In this document: positions 7,422 through 16,952 of the stretch, one piece after another
Numbering within the stretch: the stretch's first letter is position 1
How the letters are laid out: the number at the start of each line of letters is the position of its first letter
Source of the DNA: Nocardiopsis metallicus
GTDB lineage: Bacteria; Actinomycetota; Actinomycetes; Streptosporangiales; Streptosporangiaceae
Length of the DNA stretch: 64,000 bases
NCBI RefSeq assembly: GCF_014201115.1
Contig: NZ_JACHDO010000001.1
Location: 4,030,001-4,094,000 of the forward strand
Reading direction: 5' to 3'
Translations under genes and position numbers: made by a program
The notes under the pieces: generated by a model
What the model was told of the DNA's origin: nothing
What the model saw: only the letters and a program-made list of their open reading frames with translations
Database searches by the model: none

Positions 7422-9185
7422 CTACTCGCTGCAGGCGGTGACGGTGCGGTCGACGATCTCCCCGACCGGGACGTCGGAGCGCTCACCGGAGCGGCGGTCG
7501 CGCAGCTCGACCAGGCCCTCCTTGAGACCGCGGCCGACGATGACCACGGTGGGGATGCCCAGCAGCTCGGCGTCGTTGAACTTCACGCCGGGGGCCGCCT
7601 TGCGGTCGTCGACCAGCACGCGCAGGCCTCGGGCCTCCAGCTCGCCGCCGATACGCAGGGCCTCCTCGACCTCGCCGCCCTTGCCGGTGCCGACCACGTG
7701 CACGTCGGCGGGCGAGATCTCGCGCGGCCAGATGATGCCCTTGTCGTCGTGCGACTGCTCCACGACCGAGGCGACGGCGCGGGAGACGCCGATGCCGTAC
7801 GAGCCCATGGTGACGCGCTTGGGCTTGCCGTCCGGGCCGAGGGCGTCCAGCTTGAAGGCGTCCGCGTACTTGCGGCCGAGCTGGAAGATGTGCCCGATCT
7901 CGATGCCGCGCGCGGTGTACAGGGTGCCCCGGCCGTCGGGCGAGGCGTCGCCGTCGCGCACCTCGGCGACGTCGATGGTGCCGTCCGGGGTGAAGTCGCG
8001 TCCGGCCACGAGGCCGATGACGTGGTGGTCGGTCTTGTCGGCGCCGGTCACCCAGGCGGTGCCGGTGACCACGCGCGGGTCGACGAGGTAGCGGACCTTG
8101 TTGTCCAGCAGGGCCTTGGGGCCGATGTAGCCCTTGGCGAGGAAGGGGTTGGCGGCGAAGTCGGCCTCCTCCAGGAGGGCGACCTCGGTGGGCTCCAGGG
8201 CGGCTTCGAGGCGCTTGAAGTCGACCTCGCGGTCCCCAGGCACGCCGATGGCCAGGAGCTCCCAGTCCTCGCTGCCCGGGGCGCGGGTCTTGACCAGTAC
8301 GTTCTTGAGGGTGTCGGCCTCGGTGAAAGCGTCACGGCCCGGCCCGGCGTCGTTCAGAACCGTGTTGTTCAGGAAGTCAACCAGGGTCTGGATGGTGGCG
8401 GTGTCCGGGGTGTGGTGCACCTGCGCCTCGGGCAGTCCCTCGACCGGCAGCTCGGCGGGGGCCGGGGTCCGCACGGCCTCGACGTTGGCGGCGTAGTCGG
8501 ACTCCGTGCTGCGCACGAAGGTGTCCTCACCGGTGGCGGCGACGGCCAGGAACTCCTCGGAGGCCGAACCGCCCATGGCGCCGGAGGTGGCGGAGACGAT
8601 GACGTACTCCAGGCCCAGCCGGTCGAAGATCCGGATGTAGGCGGCCCGGTGCCTGTCGTAGGACTCCTGGAGGCCCTCGTCGTCGATGTCGAAGGAGTAG
8701 GAGTCCTTCATGTGGAACTCGCGGCCGCGGAGCACTCCGGCGCGGGGGCGGGCCTCGTCGCGGAACTTCTCCTGGATCTGGTAGAGCACGACCGGGAAGT
8801 CCTTGTAGGAGGAGTACTCGCCCTTGACCAGGAGGGTGAAGAGCTCCTCGTGGGTGGGGCCGAGCAGGTAGTCGGCGCCCTTGCGGTCCTTGAGGCGGAA
8901 GAGGGTGTCGCCGTACTCCTCCCAGCGGCCGGAGGCCTCGTAGTACTCCTTGGGCAGCAGCGCGGGCAGGAGGACCTCCTGGCCGCCCATGGCGTTCATC
9001 TCCTCGCGCACCACGCGGGCGACGTTCTCCAGGACCATCTTGCCCAGGGGCAGCCAGGTGTAGATGCCGGGGGCGGCGCGGCGGACGTACCCGGCGCGGA
9101 CGAGCAGCTTGTGGCTCGGCACCTCGGCGTCCGCCGGGTCCTCACGCAGGGTGCGCAGGAACAGGTTCGACATCCGCAGTAGCAC
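7422..9185 (-). CDS. proS: Prolyl-tRNA synthetase (bacterial type)
   Basis: Class II synthetase charging tRNA-Pro. The 587-residue protein has motif 2 (FRDEARPRAGVLRGREFHMKD split over the usual loop), GPTHEELFT, and motif 3 (GSYGIGVSRAVASVVEQ), with a long insertion between motifs 2 and 3 that corresponds to the editing (INS) domain, and a C-terminal anticodon-binding domain. Its length is typical of bacterial-type ProRS. The GTG at 9185 is chosen over the ATG 12 bp downstream because GAGGAG sits 6 nt before it. In Streptomyces this gene lies between the ferritin-like genes and the GNAT/ispG block. Confidence 0.96.
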   Translation of the reverse strand: MLLRMSNLFLRTLREDPADAEVPSHKLLVRAGYVRRAAPGIYTWLPLGKMVLENVARVVREEMNAMGGQEVLLPALLPKEYYEASGRWEEYGDTLFRLKDRKGADYLLGPTHEELFTLLVKGEYSSYKDFPVVLYQIQEKFRDEARPRAGVLRGREFHMKDSYSFDIDDEGLQESYDRHRAAYIRIFDRLGLEYVIVSATSGAMGGSASEEFLAVAATGEDTFVRSTESDYAANVEAVRTPAPAELPVEGLPEAQVHHTPDTATIQTLVDFLNNTVLNDAGPGRDAFTEADTLKNVLVKTRAPGSEDWELLAIGVPGDREVDFKRLEAALEPTEVALLEEADFAANPFLAKGYIGPKALLDNKVRYLVDPRVVTGTAWVTGADKTDHHVIGLVAGRDFTPDGTIDVAEVRDGDASPDGRGTLYTARGIEIGHIFQLGRKYADAFKLDALGPDGKPKRVTMGSYGIGVSRAVASVVEQSHDDKGIIWPREISPADVHVVGTGKGGEVEEALRIGGELEARGLRVLVDDRKAAPGVKFNDAELLGIPTVVIVGRGLKEGLVELRDRRSGERSDVPVGEIVDRTVTACSE

Positions 9186-9348
9186 GGCCACTCCTCGGTG
9201 ATCGCGCCCCGGGGGGGCGCGTGGATAGATGTAGATGGATGCGGGGAAACCCAGGCTAGCGCTCCCGGGAGGGCGTTCGCGCGCCCGTTTCCGACTGGCG
9301 CCAGCAGCGCCTAACGTTGGAGGGATTTTCCGGGAGTGAGGCGGGGGC

Positions 9349-10200
<852 letters not shown>

Positions 10201-10311
10201 CGTGCCCGGTGTCCCCCTGGGGGCCGCTACTCCCCGGGGCGTAGCGCCGACCCCGAAGCGTCGCCCCGAGGGGGACGCCCTCCCGGACGCGGCAGCCGTA
10301 GTGTCGGGCTC

Positions 10312-11497
10312 GTGGCAGCACTACTCTCGCGTGTCCCTCGTCCCACCCGCGTCGACCTCCGGCTCGCCCTGGGCCTGCTGTTGCTGTCCGCGGGCAGCAC
10401 CGCGCTGATCGAGGTGTTCGACCCGCTCCCGCAGGACAGGCCCGCCTGGCCCGGGGGGTACGCGCTCATCCTGGCCGCCTGCCTGCCGGTCCTGTGGCGG
10501 ACCGCCTTCCCGCGCGTGGTCGCGCTGGTCGCGGTGGCCGCCGCCACCGTCTACTACCCGCTGGCCTTCCCCGACGGGGTGGTGATGCTGAGCGCGCTCG
10601 TGATGCTCTACACCCTGGTGCGTCGGGGATACCGCATCTTCGGGTGGCTTCTGGGACCCGGACTGTTCGTCCTGCTCAACGTGTACGGGCTGCTGGCCGG
10701 CGGCGGACTGCGCGCCGACTCCATGGCCGCACTGGCCTGGATCATCGTGCTGATCTGCGTGGCCGAGATCCTCCGGTGGCGCGACGTCTACCGGCGGGCG
10801 GACCGGGAGCGGGAGGAGGAGAGTGCCCGGACCCGAGAGGAGGAGCTGCTGCGCAGGGCCTCCGACGAACGGCTGCGGCTGGCGCGCGACGTGCACGACA
10901 CCGTCGCGCACAACATCTCGCTGATCAACGTCCAGGCCGGGACGGCACTGTACCTGATGGAGTCCCAGCCGGAGCGGGCCGCCGAGGCGCTGTCCACCAT
11001 CAAGCAGACCAGCAAGGACACTCTGACCGAGCTCAGAGCCATGCTGGGGGTGCTGCGCGCGGTGGAGGAGTCCGCGCCCCGCGCGCCGGTCCCGGGTCTG
11101 GACGGGGTCCCGGACCTGGTGGAGGGCGCGCGGGGCCGGGGTGGCGGTGGAGCTGCGGGTCACCGGTCAGCAGAGGCGGTTGGCGGGGGGAGTCGAAGGG
11201 GTGGCCTATCGAGCCGTGCAGGAGGCACTGACCAACGTGGTTCGGCACTCGGGCGCGGACCGGGCGTGGGCGCGAATCGACTACGGGCGCTCGGAGCTGC
11301 TCGTGGAGGTCACCGACGACGGCCGCGGGACCGTGGGACCGCCCGTTCCGGGCAACGGCATCACCGGCATGGGTGAGCGGGCGGCGCTGATCGGCGGAAC
11401 GGTGGACGCCGGACCCGTGGAGGGGGGAGGATTCCGGGTGCGGGTGAGGCTTCCGGTGGACGGCGGCCCCGCGAGAGGACAGGGAGAACCAGGGTGA
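10312..11497 (+). pseudogene. Sensor histidine kinase, interrupted by a frameshift
   Basis: NarL-type two-component kinase. The first frame (from GTG 10312) encodes several N-terminal membrane helices, then the HisKA_3 dimerisation domain with RLARDVHDTVAHNIS (the phospho-acceptor His). Near 11131-11141 the frame is lost; the remainder of the kinase (AYRAVQEALTNVVRHS, then VEVTDDGRG and GMGERAALIGG, the HATPase boxes) continues in the +1 frame to 11497. Removing one G from the GGGG run at 11132-11135 would restore a continuous protein of about 394 residues. As it stands the ATP-binding domain cannot be made in frame. Either the gene is broken or the base is a sequencing error. Its end overlaps the start of the response regulator gene. 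Confidence 0.8.
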
Positions 11498-12168
11498 TCC
11501 GGGTGCTGCTCGCCGACGACCAGGCGCTGGTGCGGGCAGGGTTTCGCGCCCTGCTCGACAGCGAACCCGACATCGAGGTGGTGGCGGAGGCCGCTGACGG
11601 TGCGCAGGCGGTCCGGCTGGCGCGTGCCGAGCGCCCGGACGTGGTGCTCATGGACATCCGGATGCCGGGTGTGGACGGGCTGGACGCCACCGGACGTATT
11701 GTCGCCGACCCAGCGCTGAGGCGGACGCGGGTCGTCATCCTCACCACGTTCGATCTGGACGAGTACATCTTCGAGGCGCTGCGCGGCGGTGCCAGCGGCT
11801 TCCTGGTCAAGGACACCGAACCGCGCGACCTGCTGCAGGCGGTGCGGGTGGTGCACGGGGGCGAGGCGCTGCTCTCCCCCGGTGTCACCCGGCGGCTGAT
11901 CGCCGACTTCGCGCGGCGACCGGCAGGTTCCCCGGCCCCGCACACGCGCCTGAACGGGCTGACCGACCGCGAGCGCGAGGTCCTGGCACTGGTCGGCTGC
12001 GGGCTGTCCAATGTGGAGATCGCCCGGGAGCTGGTGCTCAGTCCGGCCACGGCCAAGACGCATGTCAGCCGCGCGATGGTGAAGCTGGGCGTGCGCGACC
12101 GGGCCCAGCTCGTGGTGATCGCCTACGAGAGCGCGCTGGTGACCCCGGGCTGGTCGCGCGGCGAGTAG
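11494..12168 (+). CDS. LuxR/NarL-family response regulator
   Basis: A 224-residue regulator with an N-terminal receiver (RVLLADDQALVRAGFRALL; phospho-acceptor Asp in VLMDIRMPG; conserved Lys in FLVKDTEP) and a C-terminal LuxR helix-turn-helix (LTDREREVLALVGCGLSNVE, then PATAKTHVSRAMVKLG). Its GTG start overlaps the kinase stop codon (GTGA), so the two are translationally coupled. The partner kinase reads as frameshifted, so this protein may be orphaned or driven by another kinase. The cydAB genes follow 200 bp downstream and are a natural candidate target, but this is inference from position. Confidence 0.92.
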   Translation: MIRVLLADDQALVRAGFRALLDSEPDIEVVAEAADGAQAVRLARAERPDVVLMDIRMPGVDGLDATGRIVADPALRRTRVVILTTFDLDEYIFEALRGGASGFLVKDTEPRDLLQAVRVVHGGEALLSPGVTRRLIADFARRPAGSPAPHTRLNGLTDREREVLALVGCGLSNVEIARELVLSPATAKTHVSRAMVKLGVRDRAQLVVIAYESALVTPGWSRGE

Positions 12169-12368
12169 CGGGCGGTGCACACGGTCGGCCGCGGTCTCGG
12201 GGAACCCTGAGCGCGGCTCGGGGGCGGCCCGTAGACCTACGGGAGTAGGAGTGCGCGTGGTGTACCTCCCCCGGTGTGCCTCAGCTGCCGCCCTGGAGAG
12301 GATGTGGCGGGCCCGACTGTCGGCGGATGCTGTTCCGTGCCCCCACCGCCGACCGCAGAGGCCACCCG

Positions 12369-13700
12369 ATGTTGGAAGACCCGCTCGTACTGGCACGGCT
12401 CCAGTTCGCCCTGACCGCCGCCACCCACTACATGTTCGTCGCGCTCACGCTCGGGCTCGCGCCCTACATCCTCGGAACGCAGCTGGTGGCGGTGCTGCGC
12501 GGCGACCGGTCGCGGATGCTCTCCGTGCGTTTGTGGGGCGGCCTGTACCTGGTGAACTACGGCATGGGGGTGTTGTCCGGACTCGTGATGGAACTCCAGC
12601 TCGCGCTGAACTGGAGCGGGCTGCACGAGATGTTCGGGTACACCTTCGCCGCTCCGCTGGCGATCGAGACGATGACGGCGTTCTTCATCGAGTCCACGTT
12701 CCTCGGACTGTGGATCTTCGGTTGGGACCGGATGGGCCGGTGGGCGCACCTGTTCTGCTTCACGGTGGTGACCGTGACGGCGTACTCGTCGGCGTGGTGG
12801 GTGCTGATCTCCAACGGCTTCCTGCGCCACCCCGTGGGGTTCACGATGGTGGACGGGGTCGCGCACCTGACGGACCCGGTCGCCCTGATGACCAACCCCG
12901 CCGCGGTGTTCGCCTTCCTGCACGTGACCAGTAGCGCCCTGCTGGTCGGGGCCCTGGTCGTGGCTGCCGTCAGCGCCTACCACCTGCTGCGCGGCGAGGA
13001 CCCGCACCGGATCTTCCGGCGCGGGATGCGCTTCGCCGCGGTGGTGATGACCGTGATGCCGTTCGTCGTGGTGACCTTCGGCGGCCTGCAGTTCCAGATC
13101 TTCGGCCAGGACCCGCCCACCAGCGGACTGACCTACACCGCCGCGGAGGTCGAGGAGATCGAGAGCGCGGCGCGGAGCACGATCGCGACCACCGCCAGCA
13201 CCACCGGCGAGATCGTGATGATCACCGCCTGGACGCTCATGTTCTTCCTCGGCCCGGTCATGCTCCTGGCCCAGTTCGCGGACCTGCTGAACCCGCTGCG
13301 GTGGTTGCCGAACCTGCTCCCCCGTCGGGGCGCCGGCCGTCGGACCTTGGCCGGCCGGGTCCCGAACTGGCTCAGGCCGAGCCGCTGGGGGCTGACCCTT
13401 CTGCTGTTCTCGCCGTTCCTCCCCTACCTGGCGAGCGTGGGCGGCTGGGTCTTCCGGGAGACCAACCGCCAGCCCTGGGTGGTGGTGCACCATCTGACCA
13501 CCGCGGACGCCGTGACACCCATGCCGCCGGGCGCGGCCCTGGTCTCCTTCACCCTGTTCACCGTCGCCTTCGCCGCCCTGGCCGCCGTGACCTACCGGCT
13601 GCTGGTCCGCTTCGCCCGGCTGGGCCCCGAGGGAAGCCCTCTGGCCGAGCGCCGCGAGGAGGGGCCCCGGGAGACCCCCGAACCCGTGCACACGTTCTGA
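12369..13700 (+). CDS. cydA: Cytochrome bd-type quinol oxidase subunit I
   Basis: Membrane subunit carrying the haems and quinol site of a bd-type terminal oxidase. The 443-residue protein has a haem-ligand His near the N-terminus (LTAATHYMFVALTLG, His20), YGMGVLSGLVME with the conserved Glu, FFIESTFLGLWIFGWDR, a second His in FLHVTSSALLVG, and a quinol-loop end GGWVFRETNRQPW that matches the family GRQPW motif with Asn for Gly. About nine membrane helices are visible. At 443 residues it belongs to the short Q-loop class common in Gram-positive bacteria. cydB follows 46 bp downstream; no cydDC assembly transporter genes are present. Confidence 0.93.
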   Translation: MLEDPLVLARLQFALTAATHYMFVALTLGLAPYILGTQLVAVLRGDRSRMLSVRLWGGLYLVNYGMGVLSGLVMELQLALNWSGLHEMFGYTFAAPLAIETMTAFFIESTFLGLWIFGWDRMGRWAHLFCFTVVTVTAYSSAWWVLISNGFLRHPVGFTMVDGVAHLTDPVALMTNPAAVFAFLHVTSSALLVGALVVAAVSAYHLLRGEDPHRIFRRGMRFAAVVMTVMPFVVVTFGGLQFQIFGQDPPTSGLTYTAAEVEEIESAARSTIATTASTTGEIVMITAWTLMFFLGPVMLLAQFADLLNPLRWLPNLLPRRGAGRRTLAGRVPNWLRPSRWGLTLLLFSPFLPYLASVGGWVFRETNRQPWVVVHHLTTADAVTPMPPGAALVSFTLFTVAFAALAAVTYRLLVRFARLGPEGSPLAERREEGPRETPEPVHTF

Positions 13701-13746
13701 GAGCCCCAGTGTCCGAGTATCTGAGTGTCAGAGGGAAACAGCCGTC

Positions 13747-14736
13747 ATGGACCTCCTGTCCGCATCACCGCCGTCCGCCGTGCTCCTGTCCCTGTTCGTG
13801 GTGGGCTACCTGGTCCTGGCCGGGTCCGACATCGGCCTGGGCATGCTCATGCCGCACGTGGCGCGCACCCCCGCCGAACGCCGCCGGGTGGCGGCCGCGA
13901 TCGCCCCCTACTTCCTGGCCTCCGAGGTGTGGTTGGTCGCCGCGCTCGGGGTGATGGCCGGGCTCTTCCCCGTGTTGGAACACCACGTGGTCGGTGCCCT
14001 GTGGCCGGTGCTCGTCGTGCTGCTGGCCGGGTGGCTGTTCCGGGACGCGGGGCTGTGGTTCCGGGGCCAGGTGGACAGCGCGCGGTGGCGGTTCGCCTGT
14101 GACACCGCGATCGTGACGGGCAGCTGGACGCTGGCCCTGTGCTGGGGACTGGTGCTGGCCGGTCTGCTCGGCGGCGGAGCGTCCCTGAACCCCTTCACCG
14201 TTCTGGGCGCGGTCGCGGTGGTCTGGCTGTTCGCGCTGCGCGGCGCGGCCTTCGGCGCGGAGCGCCTGGTGGGGCCCGACGACGAGAGCGGCGCCGAGAG
14301 CGCGGACGCCGCCGCCAGGGCGACCCGGACGCTGGCGCGGGTGGCCCTGGGCACCGTCGCGGCGACCGCGGCCGTCGCGGCTGTCGCAGCCGCCGGAACT
14401 GGTTCTGACGGTGCGGGCTCTGGTGGTTCGGACGGTCTCGTGCTGACCGGCCCCGGGATCGCGGTGCTGCTGGTGACCGTCCTGCTGGCTGCCCTGGGTG
14501 CGACCAGCGGACTGAGCGGGCCGATACTGTCCCGGCACACCTCGGCGCTGGCGATCGCGGTTCCCGGGCTGCTGGTGGCGCTGTGCGCGCAACTGCCGGT
14601 GGCGGACATGCCCGGCATGACCGGGGTGTTCGTGTGGTCGACGCTGCTACCCGCGGTTCCGGTCATGCTCATCGGTCAGGTTTGGCTCTACCGAATGACC
14701 CGCCGCCCCGCGGTCCCAGCGAGCTTCTTCGCCTGA
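13747..14736 (+). CDS. cydB: Cytochrome bd-type quinol oxidase subunit II
   Basis: A 329-residue polytopic membrane protein and partner of CydA. The N-terminus VVGYLVLAGSDIGLGMLMPH corresponds to the CydB pattern in which an acidic residue in the first helix lines the proton path; WLVAALGVMAGLFP and ALWPVLVVLLAGWLFRDAG follow as in the family. A Gly/Ser/Ala-rich linker around residues 215-235 connects the two helical halves. The gene is 46 bp after cydA on the same strand. Sequence conservation in CydB is low, so the call leans partly on the pairing with cydA. Confidence 0.88.
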   Translation: MDLLSASPPSAVLLSLFVVGYLVLAGSDIGLGMLMPHVARTPAERRRVAAAIAPYFLASEVWLVAALGVMAGLFPVLEHHVVGALWPVLVVLLAGWLFRDAGLWFRGQVDSARWRFACDTAIVTGSWTLALCWGLVLAGLLGGGASLNPFTVLGAVAVVWLFALRGAAFGAERLVGPDDESGAESADAAARATRTLARVALGTVAATAAVAAVAAAGTGSDGAGSGGSDGLVLTGPGIAVLLVTVLLAALGATSGLSGPILSRHTSALAIAVPGLLVALCAQLPVADMPGMTGVFVWSTLLPAVPVMLIGQVWLYRMTRRPAVPASFFA

Positions 14737-14949
14737 CTCCGGTGCTGAAAGCGGTGGTCAGCCGGGTGTGTCGCGAAGGGTGCCGACCCGCCCGCCTTGG
14801 GTAACGGGAGGGTAAGGTTCCCGTCCCTGATTGGGAAAGCCGGACAACGGGCACCTCCTGTGGCGGGAAACGTACTCGTGGCGCCACCTTCCGCCCGGAA
14901 GCCCTGGCGTGATCGCACACGGGTACGCCACCGACCCTGAGGAGGGACC

Positions 14950-15063
14950 GTGCTCGACCCCCTGACCAGAACACCGCCCCAGCACGGCTGCAACTGCGGC
15001 TCGAACTGCACCTGCGGCTGCCAGGAAGGCAACGCCTGCGGCTGTGGTGCCAGCTGCGGCTGA
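14950..15063 (+). CDS. Metallothionein-like cysteine-rich micropeptide
   Basis: A 37-residue reading frame starting at a GTG with GGAGGG 3 nt upstream. It has 8 cysteines, nearly all in Cys-x-Cys pairs: GCNCGSNCTCGCQEG followed by NACGCGASCG to the end. Cys at positions 14, 16, 20, 22, 24, 30, 32 and 36, no aromatic residues and an N-terminal tail without Cys fit a small bacterial metallothionein binding Cu(I) or Zn(II). A textbook terminator hairpin lies 55 nt downstream, which supports a discrete monocistronic gene. It is not long enough for routine gene callers. The identity of the metal and any regulator are unknown; a ribosomally made peptide precursor is a less likely alternative. Confidence 0.75.
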   Translation: MLDPLTRTPPQHGCNCGSNCTCGCQEGNACGCGASCG

Positions 15064-15117
15064 TCCGCCCCCGGCCGGGGATCCCGCCTCCGTGACCGGT
15101 CCCCCGCCGTAGGCCAA

Positions 15118-15147
15118 CGGGCTGCCCCTCCCCTTGGGGGCAGCCCG
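15118..15147 (+). terminator. Intrinsic terminator after the Cys-rich micropeptide gene
   Basis: A perfect 11-bp stem (CGGGCTGCCCC at 15118-15128, complement at 15137-15147) with an 8-nt loop, followed by a T-containing stretch (ACCTCTTGTT). Confidence 0.75.
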
Positions 15148-15276
15148 TACCTCTTGTTGGGGACAGACCACAACCCTCGCTCCGCGACATTGGGCGACGA
15201 TATGTGTACTCTTGGTCACAGCGCTTTCCCTGACGGGATGAGCCGCTGCGTATCCGCCCGTTGGGGGAGATCAGCG

Positions 15277-15618
15277 ATGCCGCCGTTCATGAAACCAGCG
15301 ACACGGAGGGGACGCCCCTCCGAACACGCGAGGCTGCTTCAGTGCGTGCAGCAGATCCTGGAGCGATCCGACCGGGCGGTGCCCTGGGATCCGGATACCG
15401 TGGGCCTTCCCGAGGCCCCTTCCGACAGCGCCCTGGCCCGCATCAACGACGTCGCCTTCTACGCCAACGCCCGCAACGAGGTGTCCACCCTCGCGAGCGT
15501 CTGCGCGGACCTCCTGCACCTGCACAGCCCCGGCGAGGAGAACGAGCACCGCTGCCGGGGCTGTCGGCTGCCCTGGCCCTGCTCGACCTTCGGCGAGATC
15601 GCCCGACTGATCAGCTAG
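15277..15618 (+). CDS. Small conserved protein with C-terminal Cys cluster
   Basis: A 113-residue protein of unknown function. It starts MPPFMKPATRRGRPSEHARL at an ATG with GGGGGAGA 6 nt upstream, has a basic N-terminus, a helical middle (RINDVAFYANARNEVSTLAS, then VCADLLHLHSP) and a C-terminal motif HRCRGCRLPWPCSTFGEIAR with three Cys plus a His that could bind Zn. Short actinobacterial proteins ending in C-x2-C-x-x-PWPC are familiar to me but have no assigned role. A strong terminator follows 55 bp downstream, so the gene stands alone. Confidence 0.7.
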   Translation: MPPFMKPATRRGRPSEHARLLQCVQQILERSDRAVPWDPDTVGLPEAPSDSALARINDVAFYANARNEVSTLASVCADLLHLHSPGEENEHRCRGCRLPWPCSTFGEIARLIS

Positions 15619-15672
15619 CCGCCGGACCTCCCAGGACCCGCGCGGACACCGGGGAAAGCGGCGGAAACGGAC

Positions 15673-15716
15673 GTCGCCCGCCGAAGTCGGGGCGCGATCC
15701 GACTTCGGCGGGCGAC
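15673..15716 (+). terminator. Strong 18-bp stem terminator
   Basis: A perfect 18-bp inverted repeat (15673-15690 with 15699-15716; arms begin GTCGCCCGCCGAAG) around an 8-nt loop, 55 bp after the small Cys protein gene. It is symmetric enough to work on both strands. Confidence 0.75.
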
Positions 15717-16502
15717 GGTCCTTCGGTTCGCCTGCCGCCAGTGACACCCCACGACCGAACTGTTGGGTGCCCTCACCGGGCGAGGCATACCCAGAGGCTA
15801 ATACTGGAACGCGTTCTACCGCAAGACCCGAGCGCCACTCGGTTTGCCCCAAAAAGACCTCCCACCCGGAGAAACCAGCCGACCCGAGGCAGCCAGATCT
15901 TCTGCAACAGGATCCACCCCAGCCGGACCGCCGACGGGGCGGCACCACGAGAAGGCCGCCCGGCTCGCGGAGCGGCGCGGCAAGAGGGACCGGGGAGGGC
16001 CCGGCGAGAACAGGAAGACCCCGCAGGGGCGGGGAAACGGCCCGGGGAGGGGGGCCGGCCAGGCCCAGGGGCGGGGGACAGCCCCTGGGACCGGCAGTGA
16101 CCAGGCGCGACGACCCGTACCCCAGGTGGACGAAGGACCTTCGCACACACTTCGGGGCGCACCATGCACCACAGACGTTAACGAGGCACCGGTAACGCGA
16201 ACACCCCCCTTGAGATAACCGGAATGTCTCGATTCGCCCCGGGCGAGACCAGCGTCACCCCTTTTGACCTGCGGTGACGCAGCGCCACCGCGTCGTAGCC
16301 CCCATTCGGGCAGGCCACGTCGGGCGGCGGGCGAGAACAGCCCGGAAAGAGCCAGCAAGAAAAAGGGGCAAACAAGAAGGCCCTCGCCGGAAAACCGAAA
16401 CAGGAAACGCTCCGCCACGACCAGGGAAAAGGTTGCAAGGGGTTGCAATTCCAGCGAGGGCCCAACACAAATCCTCCCCGGGATCAACACCGGGGAAGGG
16501 GT
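15717..16502. other. Gene-free stretch of about 790 bp
   Basis: No reading frame here has credible codon usage or a family match. Present are a 14-bp box TGGAACGCGTTCTA (15805-15818) that fits TNNAACNNGTTNNA, a hairpin CCCAGGGGC/GCCCCTGGG (16064-16089), a short stem GTCTCG/CGAGAC (16226-16249) and a direct repeat GGTTGCAA (16431-16438 and 16441-16448). The plus strand from about 15950 to 16460 is purine-rich. It may be the remains of a lost gene or hold an RNA gene that I cannot recognise. Confidence 0.4.
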
Positions 16503-16820
16503 TCAGCTAATCCGAGTGGCCAGCAGATACGCACCCGGTGAATCGGCGTCAACGATTTCCGTGACCCGCCACACCTGGCCGCCGACGCTGAACACATCAC
16601 CCACCCGAACATCGATCATGGGCGTAGGCCGCCAGTCTTTCGGACCGCCGATCTTGGCCACCGGCTGACCGTCATCGTCGGTCCAGAAGCTCCCTCCGCC
16701 AACGGGTCCGCCCGCGAAGCGGTCGTTGCGACCGTAACTGATCTTCTCCTGTGCGCCGATCTCGTGGACCACCGTGGATTCAGTCCCAACCGTCTCGAAT
16801 ACCATTGAAAACGCATCCAT
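16503..16820 (-). CDS. Hypothetical small beta-rich protein
   Basis: A 105-residue protein I cannot assign to a characterised family. It starts MDAFSMVFETVGTESTVVHE with GGAG upstream and ends VRVGDVFSVGGQVWRVTEIV plus DADSPGAYLLATRIS. The alternation of hydrophobic residues and the Gly turns suggest a small beta barrel, similar in feel to short actinomycete domains-of-unknown-function of about 100 residues. No signal peptide. The base composition at its start and promoter is clearly more AT-rich than its neighbours, which suggests horizontal acquisition. It lies downstream of secA2 beyond a terminator. Confidence 0.6.
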   Translation of the reverse strand: MDAFSMVFETVGTESTVVHEIGAQEKISYGRNDRFAGGPVGGGSFWTDDDGQPVAKIGGPKDWRPTPMIDVRVGDVFSVGGQVWRVTEIVDADSPGAYLLATRIS

Positions 16821-16899
16821 ATTAACCCGCTCCGCCCAATTAGACAGGGAACTGGTGGGTAAGATTAGCGTTTTGAGCAGACTAGCCGACAAAAGTAAT

Positions 16900-16931
16900 G
16901 CGCGGGCCGGGACTTTGGTCCCGACCCGCGC
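16900..16931 (-). terminator. Intrinsic terminator of secA2
   Basis: A 14-bp stem with one mismatch (GCGCGGGCCGGGAC at 16900-16913, partner at 16918-16931) lies 22 bp downstream of the secA2 stop codon and is followed on the minus strand by ATTACTTTTGT, a T-rich tract. This is the most canonical rho-independent terminator in the window. Confidence 0.8.
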
Positions 16932-16952
16932 AAGTGGCGGTTCAGCGTATTA

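Noticed and set aside
7224..9182. A 652-codon plus-strand open frame
   Set aside because: Antisense to proS, which matches prolyl-tRNA synthetase over its full length. Long antisense frames are normal in high-GC DNA.
15271..16490. Several overlapping frames of 70-290 codons on both strands
   Set aside because: Composition is dominated by Arg/Gly/Pro, none has a good ribosome binding site, and they overlap one another. Treated as non-coding.
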